The notes below the pieces were generated by a model. The model did not search any database. It saw nothing but the letters and a program-made list of their open reading frames with translations, and was not told the DNA's origin. Made by a program: the position numbers and the translations under genes. From Deltaproteobacteria bacterium (GTDB taxonomy: Bacteria; Desulfobacterota; Desulfovibrionia; Desulfovibrionales; Desulfovibrionaceae), in NCBI GenBank assembly GCA_020861205.1, contig JAJBSY010000420.1:1-5083 (forward strand): a DNA stretch of 5,083 bases, written 5' to 3'. Shown here in pieces: positions 1 to 5,083 of the stretch (its first letter is position 1; each line of letters opens with the position of its first letter).

Positions 1-71
1 CCAACCTGACCGACGAGCAGCGCAGGGCGGTCCGGGGCGCTTCCCCGCCCGCCCTGGAGCTTGTGAAGTAA
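1..71 (+). CDS. C-terminal end of upstream gene, probably TRAP substrate-binding protein (DctP type), partial
   Basis: Only the last 22 codons and the TAA stop (69-71) are in the window, read from base 3. The visible peptide begins NLTDEQRRAVRGA, an amphipathic charged helix of the kind found near the C-terminus of DctP periplasmic binding proteins. It sits just upstream of dctQ and dctM in the same direction, the usual place for dctP. The identity rests mainly on this context, because no diagnostic DctP motif is visible. If correct, the protein is periplasmic, binds an organic acid and delivers it to the DctQM membrane complex. Oddly, the same frame continues as plausible protein after the stop (see the next entry), so this stop may be premature. 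It could instead be a TAXI-type or unrelated binding protein. Confidence 0.5.
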   Translation, partial: NLTDEQRRAVRGASPPALELVK

Positions 72-125
72 CTCGCTTCCCCCGAAGTGGTGTAACTGTT
101 CTCCAAGATCACCGGCATCAAGTAA
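72..125 (+). pseudogene. In-frame continuation of the upstream gene past two TAA codons (possible broken C-terminus)
   Basis: Reading on in the same frame after the TAA at 69-71 gives LASPEVV, then TAA (93-95), then LFSKITGIK, then TAA (123-125). The joined peptide looks like a normal binding-protein tail: a helix carrying alternating hydrophobic residues and ending in lysine. If both internal TAA codons were once GAA or AAA, the ancestral protein would have ended at 125, about 18 residues later. Either the gene lost its last helix through nonsense changes, or the resemblance is chance in a short stretch. There is no start codon or ribosome site to suggest a separate gene. Confidence 0.3.
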
Positions 126-150
126 CGGCCAAACTCTTACCAGACCGATA

Positions 151-175
151 CCGGGCGGCGGGTTGCGCCGCCCGG
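151..175 (+). promoter_or_regulatory. Intergenic GC-rich hairpin between binding-protein gene and dctQ
   Basis: CCGGGCGGCG (151-160) and CGCCGCCCGG (166-175) are perfect inverted repeats around the five-base loop GGTTG. No T-run follows; the next bases are CGCGAGGAAAGG, the dctQ ribosome site. It is therefore not a normal intrinsic terminator. Such hairpins after the first gene of transporter operons often protect the 3' end of the binding-protein mRNA, or partly stop transcription, so that the binding protein is made in excess over the membrane subunits. The role here is inferred. The stem ends 4 bases before the AGGA of the dctQ ribosome site, so it could also affect dctQ translation. Confidence 0.6.
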
Positions 176-188
176 CGCGAGGAAAGGC

Positions 189-671
189 ATGCGAATTCTC
201 ACCTGGCTCGACGAGCATTTTGAAGAAAGCTTCTGCATCGTTCTCATGGCCGTCATGACCGTGTTCATCTGCGGGCAGGTCTTTACCCGCTATGTCCTGC
301 AGGTCGCCATGTCCTGGACCGAGGAAATTTCCCGGTACCTCTTCATTTGGACCGTTTACGTAGGCATAAGCTATGGCGTCAAGAAAAACCGGCATATCTG
401 TATCGACGTCGTCTACAACCTCCTGCCCGAGAAATACGCGCGCTATTTCGCCTATATCGGCGATCTCCTTTTTTTGGGCTTCGCCCTCTACATCATGACC
501 CAGGGATACGGCGTGTTTTTGCGTATCGTCGCGTCCGGACAGACCTCCCCGGCCTGCGAGCTTCCCATGTGGCTGGTTTACGGCGCGTTGCCTTTCGGGA
601 TGGGGCTTTCCGCGTTCCGGATCATCCAGGGCATGTGGCGCAGAACGAAAGCCATGGCGATATCGAACTGA
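189..671 (+). CDS. dctQ: TRAP transporter small permease subunit DctQ
   Basis: This is the small membrane subunit of a tripartite ATP-independent periplasmic (TRAP) transporter, which pairs with DctM in the inner membrane and helps receive the binding protein. The 160-residue length is typical. Four membrane segments are visible at about residues 14-34, 48-64, 86-106 and 127-146. The family signature lies around 30-73: QVFTRYVLQVAMSWTEEISR, followed by an aromatic helix and a KKNRHICID stretch. The ATG at 189 is preceded by GAGGAAAG, about five bases away, which supports this start. It lies 117 bp after the first stop of the upstream gene, with a hairpin between, and 32 bp before dctM. The substrate cannot be told from this subunit. 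The family call is very secure; dctQ is used as the generic family symbol. Confidence 0.95.
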   Translation: MRILTWLDEHFEESFCIVLMAVMTVFICGQVFTRYVLQVAMSWTEEISRYLFIWTVYVGISYGVKKNRHICIDVVYNLLPEKYARYFAYIGDLLFLGFALYIMTQGYGVFLRIVASGQTSPACELPMWLVYGALPFGMGLSAFRIIQGMWRRTKAMAISN

Positions 672-703
672 CCGGGCCGCGCCCGATATTACGGAGAGCA
701 CGT

Positions 704-1987
704 ATGTCCACCCCAGCAGTCTTGTTTACGGCACTCGTCATCTGTCTGCTTTTGCGTGTGCCCATCGGCATCTCGCTCGGCATCGGGACGCTGATGGCGA
801 TCCTGAGTTCCGGCGTCGTTTCCACCCGCTACCTTGCCCAGAGCATGACCACGGCCCTCGACTCCTTCCCTCTCATGGCGGTGCCCTTCTTCATTCTGGC
901 CGGGGAAATCATGGGAACGGGCGGCATATCAAAACGCCTTCTCCATGTGGCCAACGCCTGGCTGGGGCATATCACGGGCGGCATGGCCCTCGTGACCGTG
1001 GCCGCCTGCATGTTCTTCGCGGCCATATCCGGCTCCGCGCCCGCGACGGTCGCGGCCATCGGCGGCCTGGTCATCCCCGAAATGCTGCGGCAGGGATACG
1101 ACAAAAAATTTACCTGCGGCCTGGTCGCGTCTGCCGGCAGTCTGGGAGTCGTCATCCCTCCCAGCATCCCGATGGTGCTGTACGGCGTGGCCGTCAGCGT
1201 GTCCATTTCCGACCTCTTCATCGCGGGCATCATCCCGGGCCTCATGATCGGCGCCGGGCTTATGCTGTACGCCTATTTCTACTGCAAAAAAAAGAACTAT
1301 ACCTTCGCCTCCGGGAAGGTTCCCATGGCGGAGCGCTTTTCCAGAGCCTGGGAAGCCAAGTGGGCGCTTCTGGTCCCGGTGGTCATTCTCGGCGGCATTT
1401 ACGCGGGGATATTCACCCCCACGGAAGCCGCCGCCGTGGCGGTGTTTTACGGCTTCGTCATCAGCATGTTCGTCTACAAGGAGCTGAAATTCAGCGACCT
1501 GGCAGGCGTTTTCAGCCGCAGCGCGTTGACCACCGCGACCGTGCTCATCGTCATCGGCACGGCGACCGCCTTCGGCCGCATCATGACGCTTGAAAAAATC
1601 CCGGCCGCCCTCACCGCCGCCATCAACGCCTTCTCGTCGTCCCCCCTGGTGGTCATGGCTCTCCTGATGCTCTTCCTGATCTTCGTGGGCTGCATCATGG
1701 ACGCCCCGGCGGCCATCGTCATCCTGGCGCCGCTCCTGATGCCGGTCGCCGCCAAGGTGGGCGTCGACCCCATCCACTTCGGCGTGGCCATGGTGGTGAA
1801 CCTCTCCTTGGGCTTCATTACCCCGCCGCTGGGACTCAATCTTTTCGTCACCTGCGGGATCGCGAACATATCGCTGGACGCCATCTCCAAGGCGGTCCTT
1901 CCCTTCCTGGCGGTTATGGCCGTTATCCTCATACTCATCGTCACCATCCCCGGGTTGTCCCTTTTCCTCCCCGGGCTCGGCGGATAA
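704..1987 (+). CDS. dctM: TRAP transporter large permease subunit DctM
   Basis: This is the transport-catalysing subunit of the TRAP system, an ion-coupled (usually Na+) carrier in the inner membrane for organic acids. It has 427 residues, the normal family length, and is almost wholly hydrophobic with about 11-12 membrane helices. Family motifs are in the expected order: FPLMAVPFFILAGEIM (55-70), AAISGSAPATVAAIGG (106-121), GSLGVVIPPSIPMVLYG (145-161), GIFTPTEAAAVAVFYGF (235-251), MDAPAAIVILAPLLMP (332-347) and NLSLGFITPPLGLNLFV (366-382). The ATG at 704 is chosen because GGAG (693-696) lies seven bases upstream and the family N-terminus begins here. The frame is open further upstream, but that part lies over dctQ and reads as arginine-rich non-protein. 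An intrinsic terminator follows 19 bp after the stop. Substrate unknown: C4-dicarboxylates, keto acids, sugar acids and sulfonates are all used by relatives. Confidence 0.96.
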   Translation: MSTPAVLFTALVICLLLRVPIGISLGIGTLMAILSSGVVSTRYLAQSMTTALDSFPLMAVPFFILAGEIMGTGGISKRLLHVANAWLGHITGGMALVTVAACMFFAAISGSAPATVAAIGGLVIPEMLRQGYDKKFTCGLVASAGSLGVVIPPSIPMVLYGVAVSVSISDLFIAGIIPGLMIGAGLMLYAYFYCKKKNYTFASGKVPMAERFSRAWEAKWALLVPVVILGGIYAGIFTPTEAAAVAVFYGFVISMFVYKELKFSDLAGVFSRSALTTATVLIVIGTATAFGRIMTLEKIPAALTAAINAFSSSPLVVMALLMLFLIFVGCIMDAPAAIVILAPLLMPVAAKVGVDPIHFGVAMVVNLSLGFITPPLGLNLFVTCGIANISLDAISKAVLPFLAVMAVILILIVTIPGLSLFLPGLGG

Positions 1988-2006
1988 CCGAACGGACGAC
2001 GAGATG

Positions 2007-2042
2007 AAAACCGGCCGGATGGACACCATCCGGCCGGTTTTT
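2007..2042 (+). terminator. Rho-independent terminator of the TRAP operon (possibly bidirectional)
   Basis: A perfect 16-bp inverted repeat, 2007-2022 against 2026-2041, closes on the three-base loop ACA. Its core is CCGGCCGGATGG, and the downstream arm runs into five T (2038-2042). It lies 19 bp after the dctM stop. The four A at its left edge give a short T-run on the other strand, so it may also stop minus-strand transcription coming out of ubiX, although ubiX ends about 130 bp away. Confidence 0.93.
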
Positions 2043-2076
2043 CGCAAAGAGCGGGGATCGCTTGGTAGAGCCCGAT

Positions 2077-2176
2077 GCCTTCAGACAAGGAAGGCGAGTT
2101 CCACGCGGAGCGAAGCGTATCGAGACATACAGGAGCTTCGCGCGGCGCGAGCCTGGCGAAGTAGCAGACAAACTAC
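2077..2176. repeat. Structured non-coding stretch in the convergent gap, possible dispersed intergenic repeat
   Basis: No credible gene fills the gap between the dctM terminator and ubiX. The stretch holds three inverted repeats in a row: GCCTTC/GAAGGC (2077-2082 and 2090-2095, 7-base loop); GCGAAGCGTAT (2110-2120) against ATAC (2127-2130) plus GCTTCGC (2135-2141), with a 4-base bulge AGGA; and GTAG/CTAC (2161-2164 and 2173-2176). CAGACAA occurs twice (2082-2088 and 2165-2171). This layout resembles small palindromic intergenic elements, but only one copy is in the window, so the repeat status is inferred. The last arm overlaps the ubiX stop codon. Confidence 0.4.
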
Positions 2177-2751
2177 CTGCCGATCGCCCGTCCATCCCAT
2201 CCCTGCCAGCGGGGCGCGAGGTCGTTTGCAACCCTCAAACAGTCGAGAAGGCGTCCCGTATACGCTGCCACCAGGTCGTCGATCGTCGCGGGATGGTGGT
2301 AGAAGGCCGGGCAGGCGGGAACTATGGCGGCCCCGCTCCGCGACAGCTTCAGCATATTCTCCAGGTGGATCGGGCTGAGCGGCGTTTCCCGCACGGCGAG
2401 CACGAGGTTACGGCGTTCTTTCAGCATGACGTCGGCCGAGCGGCAGACGAGATTGTCCGCCAGGCCGCCCGCGACCGCGGCAAGCGTCCTCATGCTGCAC
2501 GGCGCGATGGCCATGGCGTCCGCCCTGAACGCTCCGCTGGCAATGGGCGCGGCAAGATCCGCAACGGGATGCAGGCGGGCGACCAGGGGCCGGATATCCT
2601 TCTCGGCGAGCGAACACTCGTGTTCCAGGACTTTCCACCCGTAGGCGCTGACCGTACAATGGACCTCATGCCCCAAAGAAGCGAGCGCGCGCAGCAGCGC
2701 CACGCCGTATACCGCCCCGCTCGCTCCCGTGATGCCGACAATGATGCGCAT
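2173..2751 (-). CDS. ubiX: Flavin prenyltransferase UbiX (Pad1-like)
   Basis: UbiX joins a dimethylallyl group to reduced FMN to make prenylated FMN, the cofactor of UbiD-type (de)carboxylases. It is a soluble, oligomeric flavoprotein. The 192-residue protein opens with GITGASGAVYG (6-16), the flavin phosphate loop. It then shows PIASGAF (69-75), APCSMRTLAAVAGGLADN (83-100), ADVMLKERR (106-114), RETPLSPIHLENMLKLS (121-137) and PAFYHHPATIDDLV (148-161). By spacing against Pseudomonas aeruginosa UbiX as I recall it, catalytic and phosphate-binding residues are all kept: S11, K111, R121, E122, Y151, R167 and W182. The start is M at 2751, with GGAGGAG just upstream; the longer open frame to 2829 overlaps the gene before it and lacks family similarity. 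It follows the DUF1847 gene by 25 bp, probably co-transcribed. No ubiD gene is in the window. Confidence 0.95.
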   Translation of the reverse strand: MRIIVGITGASGAVYGVALLRALASLGHEVHCTVSAYGWKVLEHECSLAEKDIRPLVARLHPVADLAAPIASGAFRADAMAIAPCSMRTLAAVAGGLADNLVCRSADVMLKERRNLVLAVRETPLSPIHLENMLKLSRSGAAIVPACPAFYHHPATIDDLVAAYTGRLLDCLRVANDLAPRWQGWDGRAIGR

Positions 2752-2755
2752 GGTT

Positions 2756-2762
2756 CTCCTCC
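2756..2762 (-). promoter_or_regulatory. Ribosome binding site deciding the ubiX start
   Basis: On the minus strand GGAGGAG lies four bases before the ATG at 2751. This strong Shine-Dalgarno sequence sits in the 25-bp gap after DUF1847, and fixes the start at the methionine just before the flavin-binding loop rather than at an upstream methionine. Confidence 0.85.
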
Positions 2763-2776
2763 GGGGTTCCGGCACC

Positions 2777-3481
2777 TTACCCGTCTTCCTCGAACATGGG
2801 TTTGTGCATCCAGGCGTAAAAGGAATCATACATATACAAGGCCGCCAGGGGGTTATGCCCCATGAGCCGGTCCTTTACCGCGAGGACGGTCGCCGGGGCC
2901 TCGAGATGCGCGAGCACCAGGGAATCGTGCCCCACGCAGAGGCCGAGCAGGATGTTGAGGTCGACGCCCGCCCGGTTCGTTATCGCGGCCTGCATCACGG
3001 GGTTGCACATGGTCTCGTGCCCTGAGGGCCGAAGCTGCTCTTCCCCGGTCAGTCCCAGCTCGGACTTGGGCAGGCAGCCGACCTTGCAAACGGCGGAAAC
3101 CACGTCAAACCCGTTGGTGGCGAGAATTTTCTCGGTGATGGCGGCTTCCTTGCGCAGCCCCATGCAAAAGATGAGGCCGAGTTTCCCGTACCGCATCCGG
3201 CGGGCGAAATCCACCAGTTCCATGATCCGGGGGCGCACGGCATGGAGCCCGTTATGCTCGGGCGCATACCCCGCCCGTTCGACCTGGCTGGCGACCCGGG
3301 CCATCTCCCTGAACGCCTCGGATTTATAGACCCCGAGGCTGTCCCGGGCCGCATCCGGCATGGTCGCGGTGGGACAGTCCGGGGGATGTTTGCCGTCCGC
3401 GCGCACGCAGCGCCGCTCGGTCGACTTTACAATAGGACAGGCCGCGCAGTTCGCTTCCATGGGCTGTTGCGGTTTGGTCAT
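2777..3481 (-). CDS. DUF1847 family cysteine-rich putative metal-binding protein
   Basis: I recognise this as the DUF1847 family, often named 'metal-binding protein' with no established function. It has 234 residues, with no signal peptide or membrane segment, so it is probably cytoplasmic. The N-terminus has four cysteines (C12, C15, C25, C36) in a CxxC-x9-C-x10-C layout, suited to zinc or an Fe-S cluster. Five more are at C106 (LIFCMGLRKEA), C132 and C136 (VCKVGC), C159 (GHETMCNP) and C182 (GLCVGHDSL). The C-terminal block APATVLAVKDRLMGHNP (195-211) is also family-typical. The ATG at 3481 has AAGGGG seven bases upstream; a second methionine (residue 8) has no ribosome site. It stands 25 bp before ubiX, probably as an operon. 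A link to flavin, metal or prenyl-FMN chemistry is possible but unproven. Confidence 0.85.
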   Translation of the reverse strand: MTKPQQPMEANCAACPIVKSTERRCVRADGKHPPDCPTATMPDAARDSLGVYKSEAFREMARVASQVERAGYAPEHNGLHAVRPRIMELVDFARRMRYGKLGLIFCMGLRKEAAITEKILATNGFDVVSAVCKVGCLPKSELGLTGEEQLRPSGHETMCNPVMQAAITNRAGVDLNILLGLCVGHDSLVLAHLEAPATVLAVKDRLMGHNPLAALYMYDSFYAWMHKPMFEEDG

Positions 3482-3503
3482 GGCTATTCCCCTTGAAAAC
3501 GGT

Positions 3504-3541
3504 AAAAAAAAGCGGGCCCGATACCTGGGTATCGGGCCCGC
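3504..3541 (-). terminator. Strong Rho-independent terminator between the CoA-transferase gene and DUF1847
   Basis: Read on the minus strand, a perfect 14-bp stem (3541-3528 with 3525-3512, GCGGGCCCGATACC and its complement) closes on a two-base gap, so the real loop is about four bases. It is followed at once by eight T (3511-3504). It lies about 78 bp after the CoA-transferase stop. The T-run ends about 10 bases before the DUF1847 ribosome site and 22 before its ATG. It therefore either ends the CoA-transferase transcript or acts as an attenuator in front of DUF1847-ubiX. Confidence 0.95.
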
Positions 3542-3552
3542 GACAATCCGTC

Positions 3553-3597
3553 ATCCCGGTTTCAGGCAGGAAGAGACGCTCTCTCCCGCAACGGGAT
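3553..3597 (-). promoter_or_regulatory. Competing short inverted repeats ahead of the terminator (possible leader structure)
   Basis: CGGGAT (3592-3597) can pair either with TCCCG at 3584-3588 (3-base loop CAA) or with ATCCCG at 3553-3558, so the two pairings exclude each other. AGAGA/TCTCT (3572-3576 and 3580-3584) lies between them. Such alternatives are seen in attenuators, but the arms are short and expected by chance in GC-rich DNA. I see no convincing -35/-10 pair in 3542-3619 for a separate promoter, and no ligand-binding aptamer that I recognise. Confidence 0.2.
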
Positions 3598-3619
3598 ACG
3601 TGACGACTGAACTTTCGCC

Positions 3620-4924
3620 CTATTCTTCCGGAGCCCAGCCGTAGAGGTCGATGCATTCCTGGCGGAGCTGGTCGCGGAACTGCGGCGCCGCGACCTTGAT
3701 GAGGGCGGCGGCGCGCTGGCGCATGGTCATGCCGCGCAGCAGGGCCACGCCGTATTCGGTAACCACGTACTGCACGTCGTTACGCGTGGTGGTCACGGCC
3801 TGGCCGCGTTCCAGGGCGACGGCGATACGGGAGACCTTGCCCTTGGCCGCGGTGGCGGGCAGGGCGATGATGCTGCGGCCGTTCTTGGACATCATGGCGC
3901 CGAGCACGAAGTCGTTCTGGCCGCCGACGGCGCTGAACTGTTTGGGGCCCATCATGTCGGCCGCCACTTGGCCCAGCAGGTCGATGGTGATGGCCGAGTT
4001 CACGGAAACCACGTTGTCGTTCTGCTTGATGACCAGGGGGTCGTTCACGAAGGTGATGGGGTAGAATTCCGTGGCCGGGTTGTCGTCGAGCCAGTTGTAG
4101 AATTCCTTGGTGCCCATGGCGAACCCGATGACGCACTTTCCGGGCAGAAGCTGGTTGCGGGAGTTGGTGATGTTGCCCGCCTTCATCAGGCCCATGACCC
4201 CGTCGGAGATCATTTCCGAGTGGATGCCCATGTCGTTCTTGTCGGTCAGGAAACGCAGCACCGCGTCGGGGATGGCGCCGATGCCGAGTTGCAGGCAGTC
4301 GCCGTCATTGATGAGGGACGCCACGTTTTTGCCGATGCCCATTTCCACGTCGGTCAGGGCTGGCGGGGGCAGTTCCACGAGCGGTTCGTTGGTTTCAACG
4401 AAATAGTCCACTTCGGAAACGTGCACGAAGGAATCGCCCAGGGTGCGGGGCACATGGGAGGAAACTTCCGCGATGACGAGCTTGGCGACCCGGACGGCTT
4501 CCTTGGAATAGTCCACGGATATGCCGAGGCTCATGTAGCCGTGCTTGTCCGGGGGAGAGACCTTGATAAGGGCCGCGTCCAGGGGGAAGGTTTCGGTGAA
4601 CAGCGAGGGAATGCGGCGGAACAGGCGGGGAATGAAATCCGCGCGGCCTTCGTTGATGGCGCCCCGGGTGCTGCCGCCGGAAAACACGGAAACGTGGCGG
4701 AAAGACCGGCAGTAAGGCTCTTCGCAATAGGGAGCCGGAGTCAGGGGAACCATGTGGGTGATCTGGACGCCGGAGAGCTCGTCCTTGCGCTCCATAAGGG
4801 CGTCCACGAGTTTTGTCGGGTTGGCGCAGGCGTGCCCTGTGGACAACTTCATGCCGGACTTGATGTGGCTCACGGCTTCCGCCGCGCTTACCAGCCGGGA
4901 CTTGTAATGCTCTTGCCAGCTCAT
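3620..4924 (-). CDS. CoA-transferase, acetyl-CoA hydrolase/transferase family, 4-hydroxybutyrate CoA-transferase-like
   Basis: This enzyme moves CoA from an acyl-CoA (often acetyl-CoA) to a carboxylic acid in the cytoplasm, through a glutamyl-CoA intermediate. The 434-residue length matches AbfT/Cat2 and butyryl-CoA:acetate transferases. Family blocks: the N-terminal domain with STRGAINEGRADFIP (85-99); LQLGIGAIPDAV (211-222); GIHSEMISDG (233-242), where E237 corresponds to the catalytic Glu of the Clostridium aminobutyricum enzyme; MGTKEFYNWLDDNP (270-283); QNDNVVSVNSAI (301-312); a glycine-rich GGQNDFVLGA (334-343); SIIALPATA (351-359); and VVTEYGVALLRGMTMRQRA (387-405). The ATG at 4924 has GAGGAGT about five bases upstream. 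GGQNDFVLGA differs from the common GGQVDFVRGA. The acid partner cannot be fixed from sequence: 4-hydroxybutyrate, butyrate, propionate and succinate are all options. A strong terminator follows. Confidence 0.9.
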   Translation of the reverse strand: MSWQEHYKSRLVSAAEAVSHIKSGMKLSTGHACANPTKLVDALMERKDELSGVQITHMVPLTPAPYCEEPYCRSFRHVSVFSGGSTRGAINEGRADFIPRLFRRIPSLFTETFPLDAALIKVSPPDKHGYMSLGISVDYSKEAVRVAKLVIAEVSSHVPRTLGDSFVHVSEVDYFVETNEPLVELPPPALTDVEMGIGKNVASLINDGDCLQLGIGAIPDAVLRFLTDKNDMGIHSEMISDGVMGLMKAGNITNSRNQLLPGKCVIGFAMGTKEFYNWLDDNPATEFYPITFVNDPLVIKQNDNVVSVNSAITIDLLGQVAADMMGPKQFSAVGGQNDFVLGAMMSKNGRSIIALPATAAKGKVSRIAVALERGQAVTTTRNDVQYVVTEYGVALLRGMTMRQRAAALIKVAAPQFRDQLRQECIDLYGWAPEE

Positions 4925-4929
4925 GGGTT

Positions 4930-4936
4930 ACTCCTC
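4930..4936 (-). promoter_or_regulatory. Ribosome binding site of the CoA-transferase gene
   Basis: On the minus strand GAGGAGT ends five bases before the ATG at 4924, a strong Shine-Dalgarno match that supports this start. Just upstream the minus strand reads AATACTATT, which looks like a -10 box. It would place the transcript start inside the ribosome site and has no -35 partner at the right distance, so I do not call it a promoter. Confidence 0.8.
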
Positions 4937-5047
4937 AATAGTATTTCGGTGGCGTAGACCGCCGTTGGTTGCCGTCACGGTTCACGGACGGGCCGGAAAA
5001 TTCCGTTCGCCGCAAAACCGCCGGGAATCAAAAATTCAAAGACGAAC

Positions 5048-5080
5048 CCGTGAACCGGGAACAGGGTTCCCGGTTCACGG
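5048..5080 (-). terminator. Perfect 15-bp hairpin upstream of the CoA-transferase gene, probable terminator of the next gene
   Basis: CCGTGAACCGGGAAC (5048-5062) and its exact complement (5066-5080) enclose a three-base loop. On the minus strand the stem is followed by GGTTCGTCTTTGAATTTTTG, T-rich but not a clean T-run. It lies about 124 bp upstream of the CoA-transferase ATG, so it probably ends transcription of a gene outside the window. It could instead be an operator or leader structure of the CoA-transferase gene. The ten-base arm sequence CGGTTCACGG recurs at 4978-4987, and a small CGGAA/TTCCG repeat lies at 4994-5005. Confidence 0.5.
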
Positions 5081-5083
5081 CGG

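Noticed and set aside
69..125. Recoding of TAA as a sense codon
   Set aside because: No known recoding system of this kind uses TAA in such bacteria, and dctM and the DUF1847 gene here end at TAA as expected. Nonsense change or chance is simpler.
347..703. Extended N-terminus of DctM starting inside dctQ
   Set aside because: The extension is arginine-rich out-of-frame dctQ sequence. The family N-terminus and a ribosome site are at 704.
929..2047. 372-codon open frame on the minus strand, opposite dctM
   Set aside because: Its translation is rich in D, G, H, R and E with no domain-like pattern, as expected opposite a GC-rich membrane-protein gene. It covers the well-supported dctM and its terminator.
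2752..2829. Longer UbiX starting at 2829
   Set aside because: It would overlap the end of the DUF1847 gene and add residues unlike UbiX. GGAGGAG stands right before the ATG at 2751.
2062..2865. 267-codon plus-strand frame covering the convergent gap and ubiX
   Set aside because: Arginine-rich sequence without domain features, and opposite to ubiX, which has conserved active-site residues.
4937..4949. Minus-strand AATACTATT as a -10 promoter box of the CoA-transferase gene
   Set aside because: The transcript would start within the ribosome site, and no -35 element stands at about 17 bases.
3968..4957. 329-codon open frame on the plus strand, opposite the CoA-transferase gene
   Set aside because: It is a long frame created by high GC at third codon positions. 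The protein is low in pattern (many G, H, V, D), and the minus-strand enzyme is unmistakable with a strong ribosome site.

Overview
The window is GC-rich, bacterial and densely coded. It holds two gene blocks that converge on a strong intrinsic terminator near 2007-2042. GC content, gene content (DctPQM-type TRAP transporter, AbfT/Cat-type CoA-transferase, stand-alone UbiX, DUF1847 protein) and protein style suggest an anaerobic, organic-acid-using bacterium. My best guess is the Desulfovibrio/Bilophila group (Desulfovibrionaceae), but this is inference from style; there is no rRNA or other marker here.

Plus strand, 1-2042: the last 22 codons of an upstream gene (by context a dctP-type substrate-binding protein), a GC-rich intergenic hairpin (151-175), dctQ (189-671), dctM (704-1987) and a textbook Rho-independent terminator. 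These form the 3' part of a TRAP carboxylate uptake operon. After the first TAA of the upstream gene, the same frame continues as protein-like sequence through a second TAA to a third, so that gene may have lost its normal C-terminus.

Convergent gap, 2043-2172: no gene. It contains nested inverted repeats and a 7-base direct repeat, and resembles a small dispersed intergenic repeat that reaches the stop codon of ubiX.

Minus strand, read from 4924 down to 2173: a CoA-transferase of the acetyl-CoA hydrolase/transferase family (4924-3620), a strong intrinsic terminator (3541-3504), then a DUF1847 cysteine-rich putative metal-binding protein (3481-2777) and ubiX flavin prenyltransferase (2751-2173), the last two 25 bp apart. 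The terminator ends only about 22 bases before the DUF1847 start codon, leaving no room for a promoter after it. Expression of DUF1847-ubiX therefore needs read-through, or a promoter upstream of or within the terminator. A perfect 15-bp hairpin closes the window (5048-5080), probably the terminator of the next gene outside it.

Working model (inference): TRAP DctPQM imports an organic acid using an ion gradient, and the CoA-transferase activates a carboxylate with CoA taken from an acyl-CoA such as acetyl-CoA. UbiX makes prenylated FMN for a UbiD-type (de)carboxylase that is not in this window. The substrate cannot be read from the sequence. I see no tRNA, rRNA, CRISPR array, transposase or phage gene.
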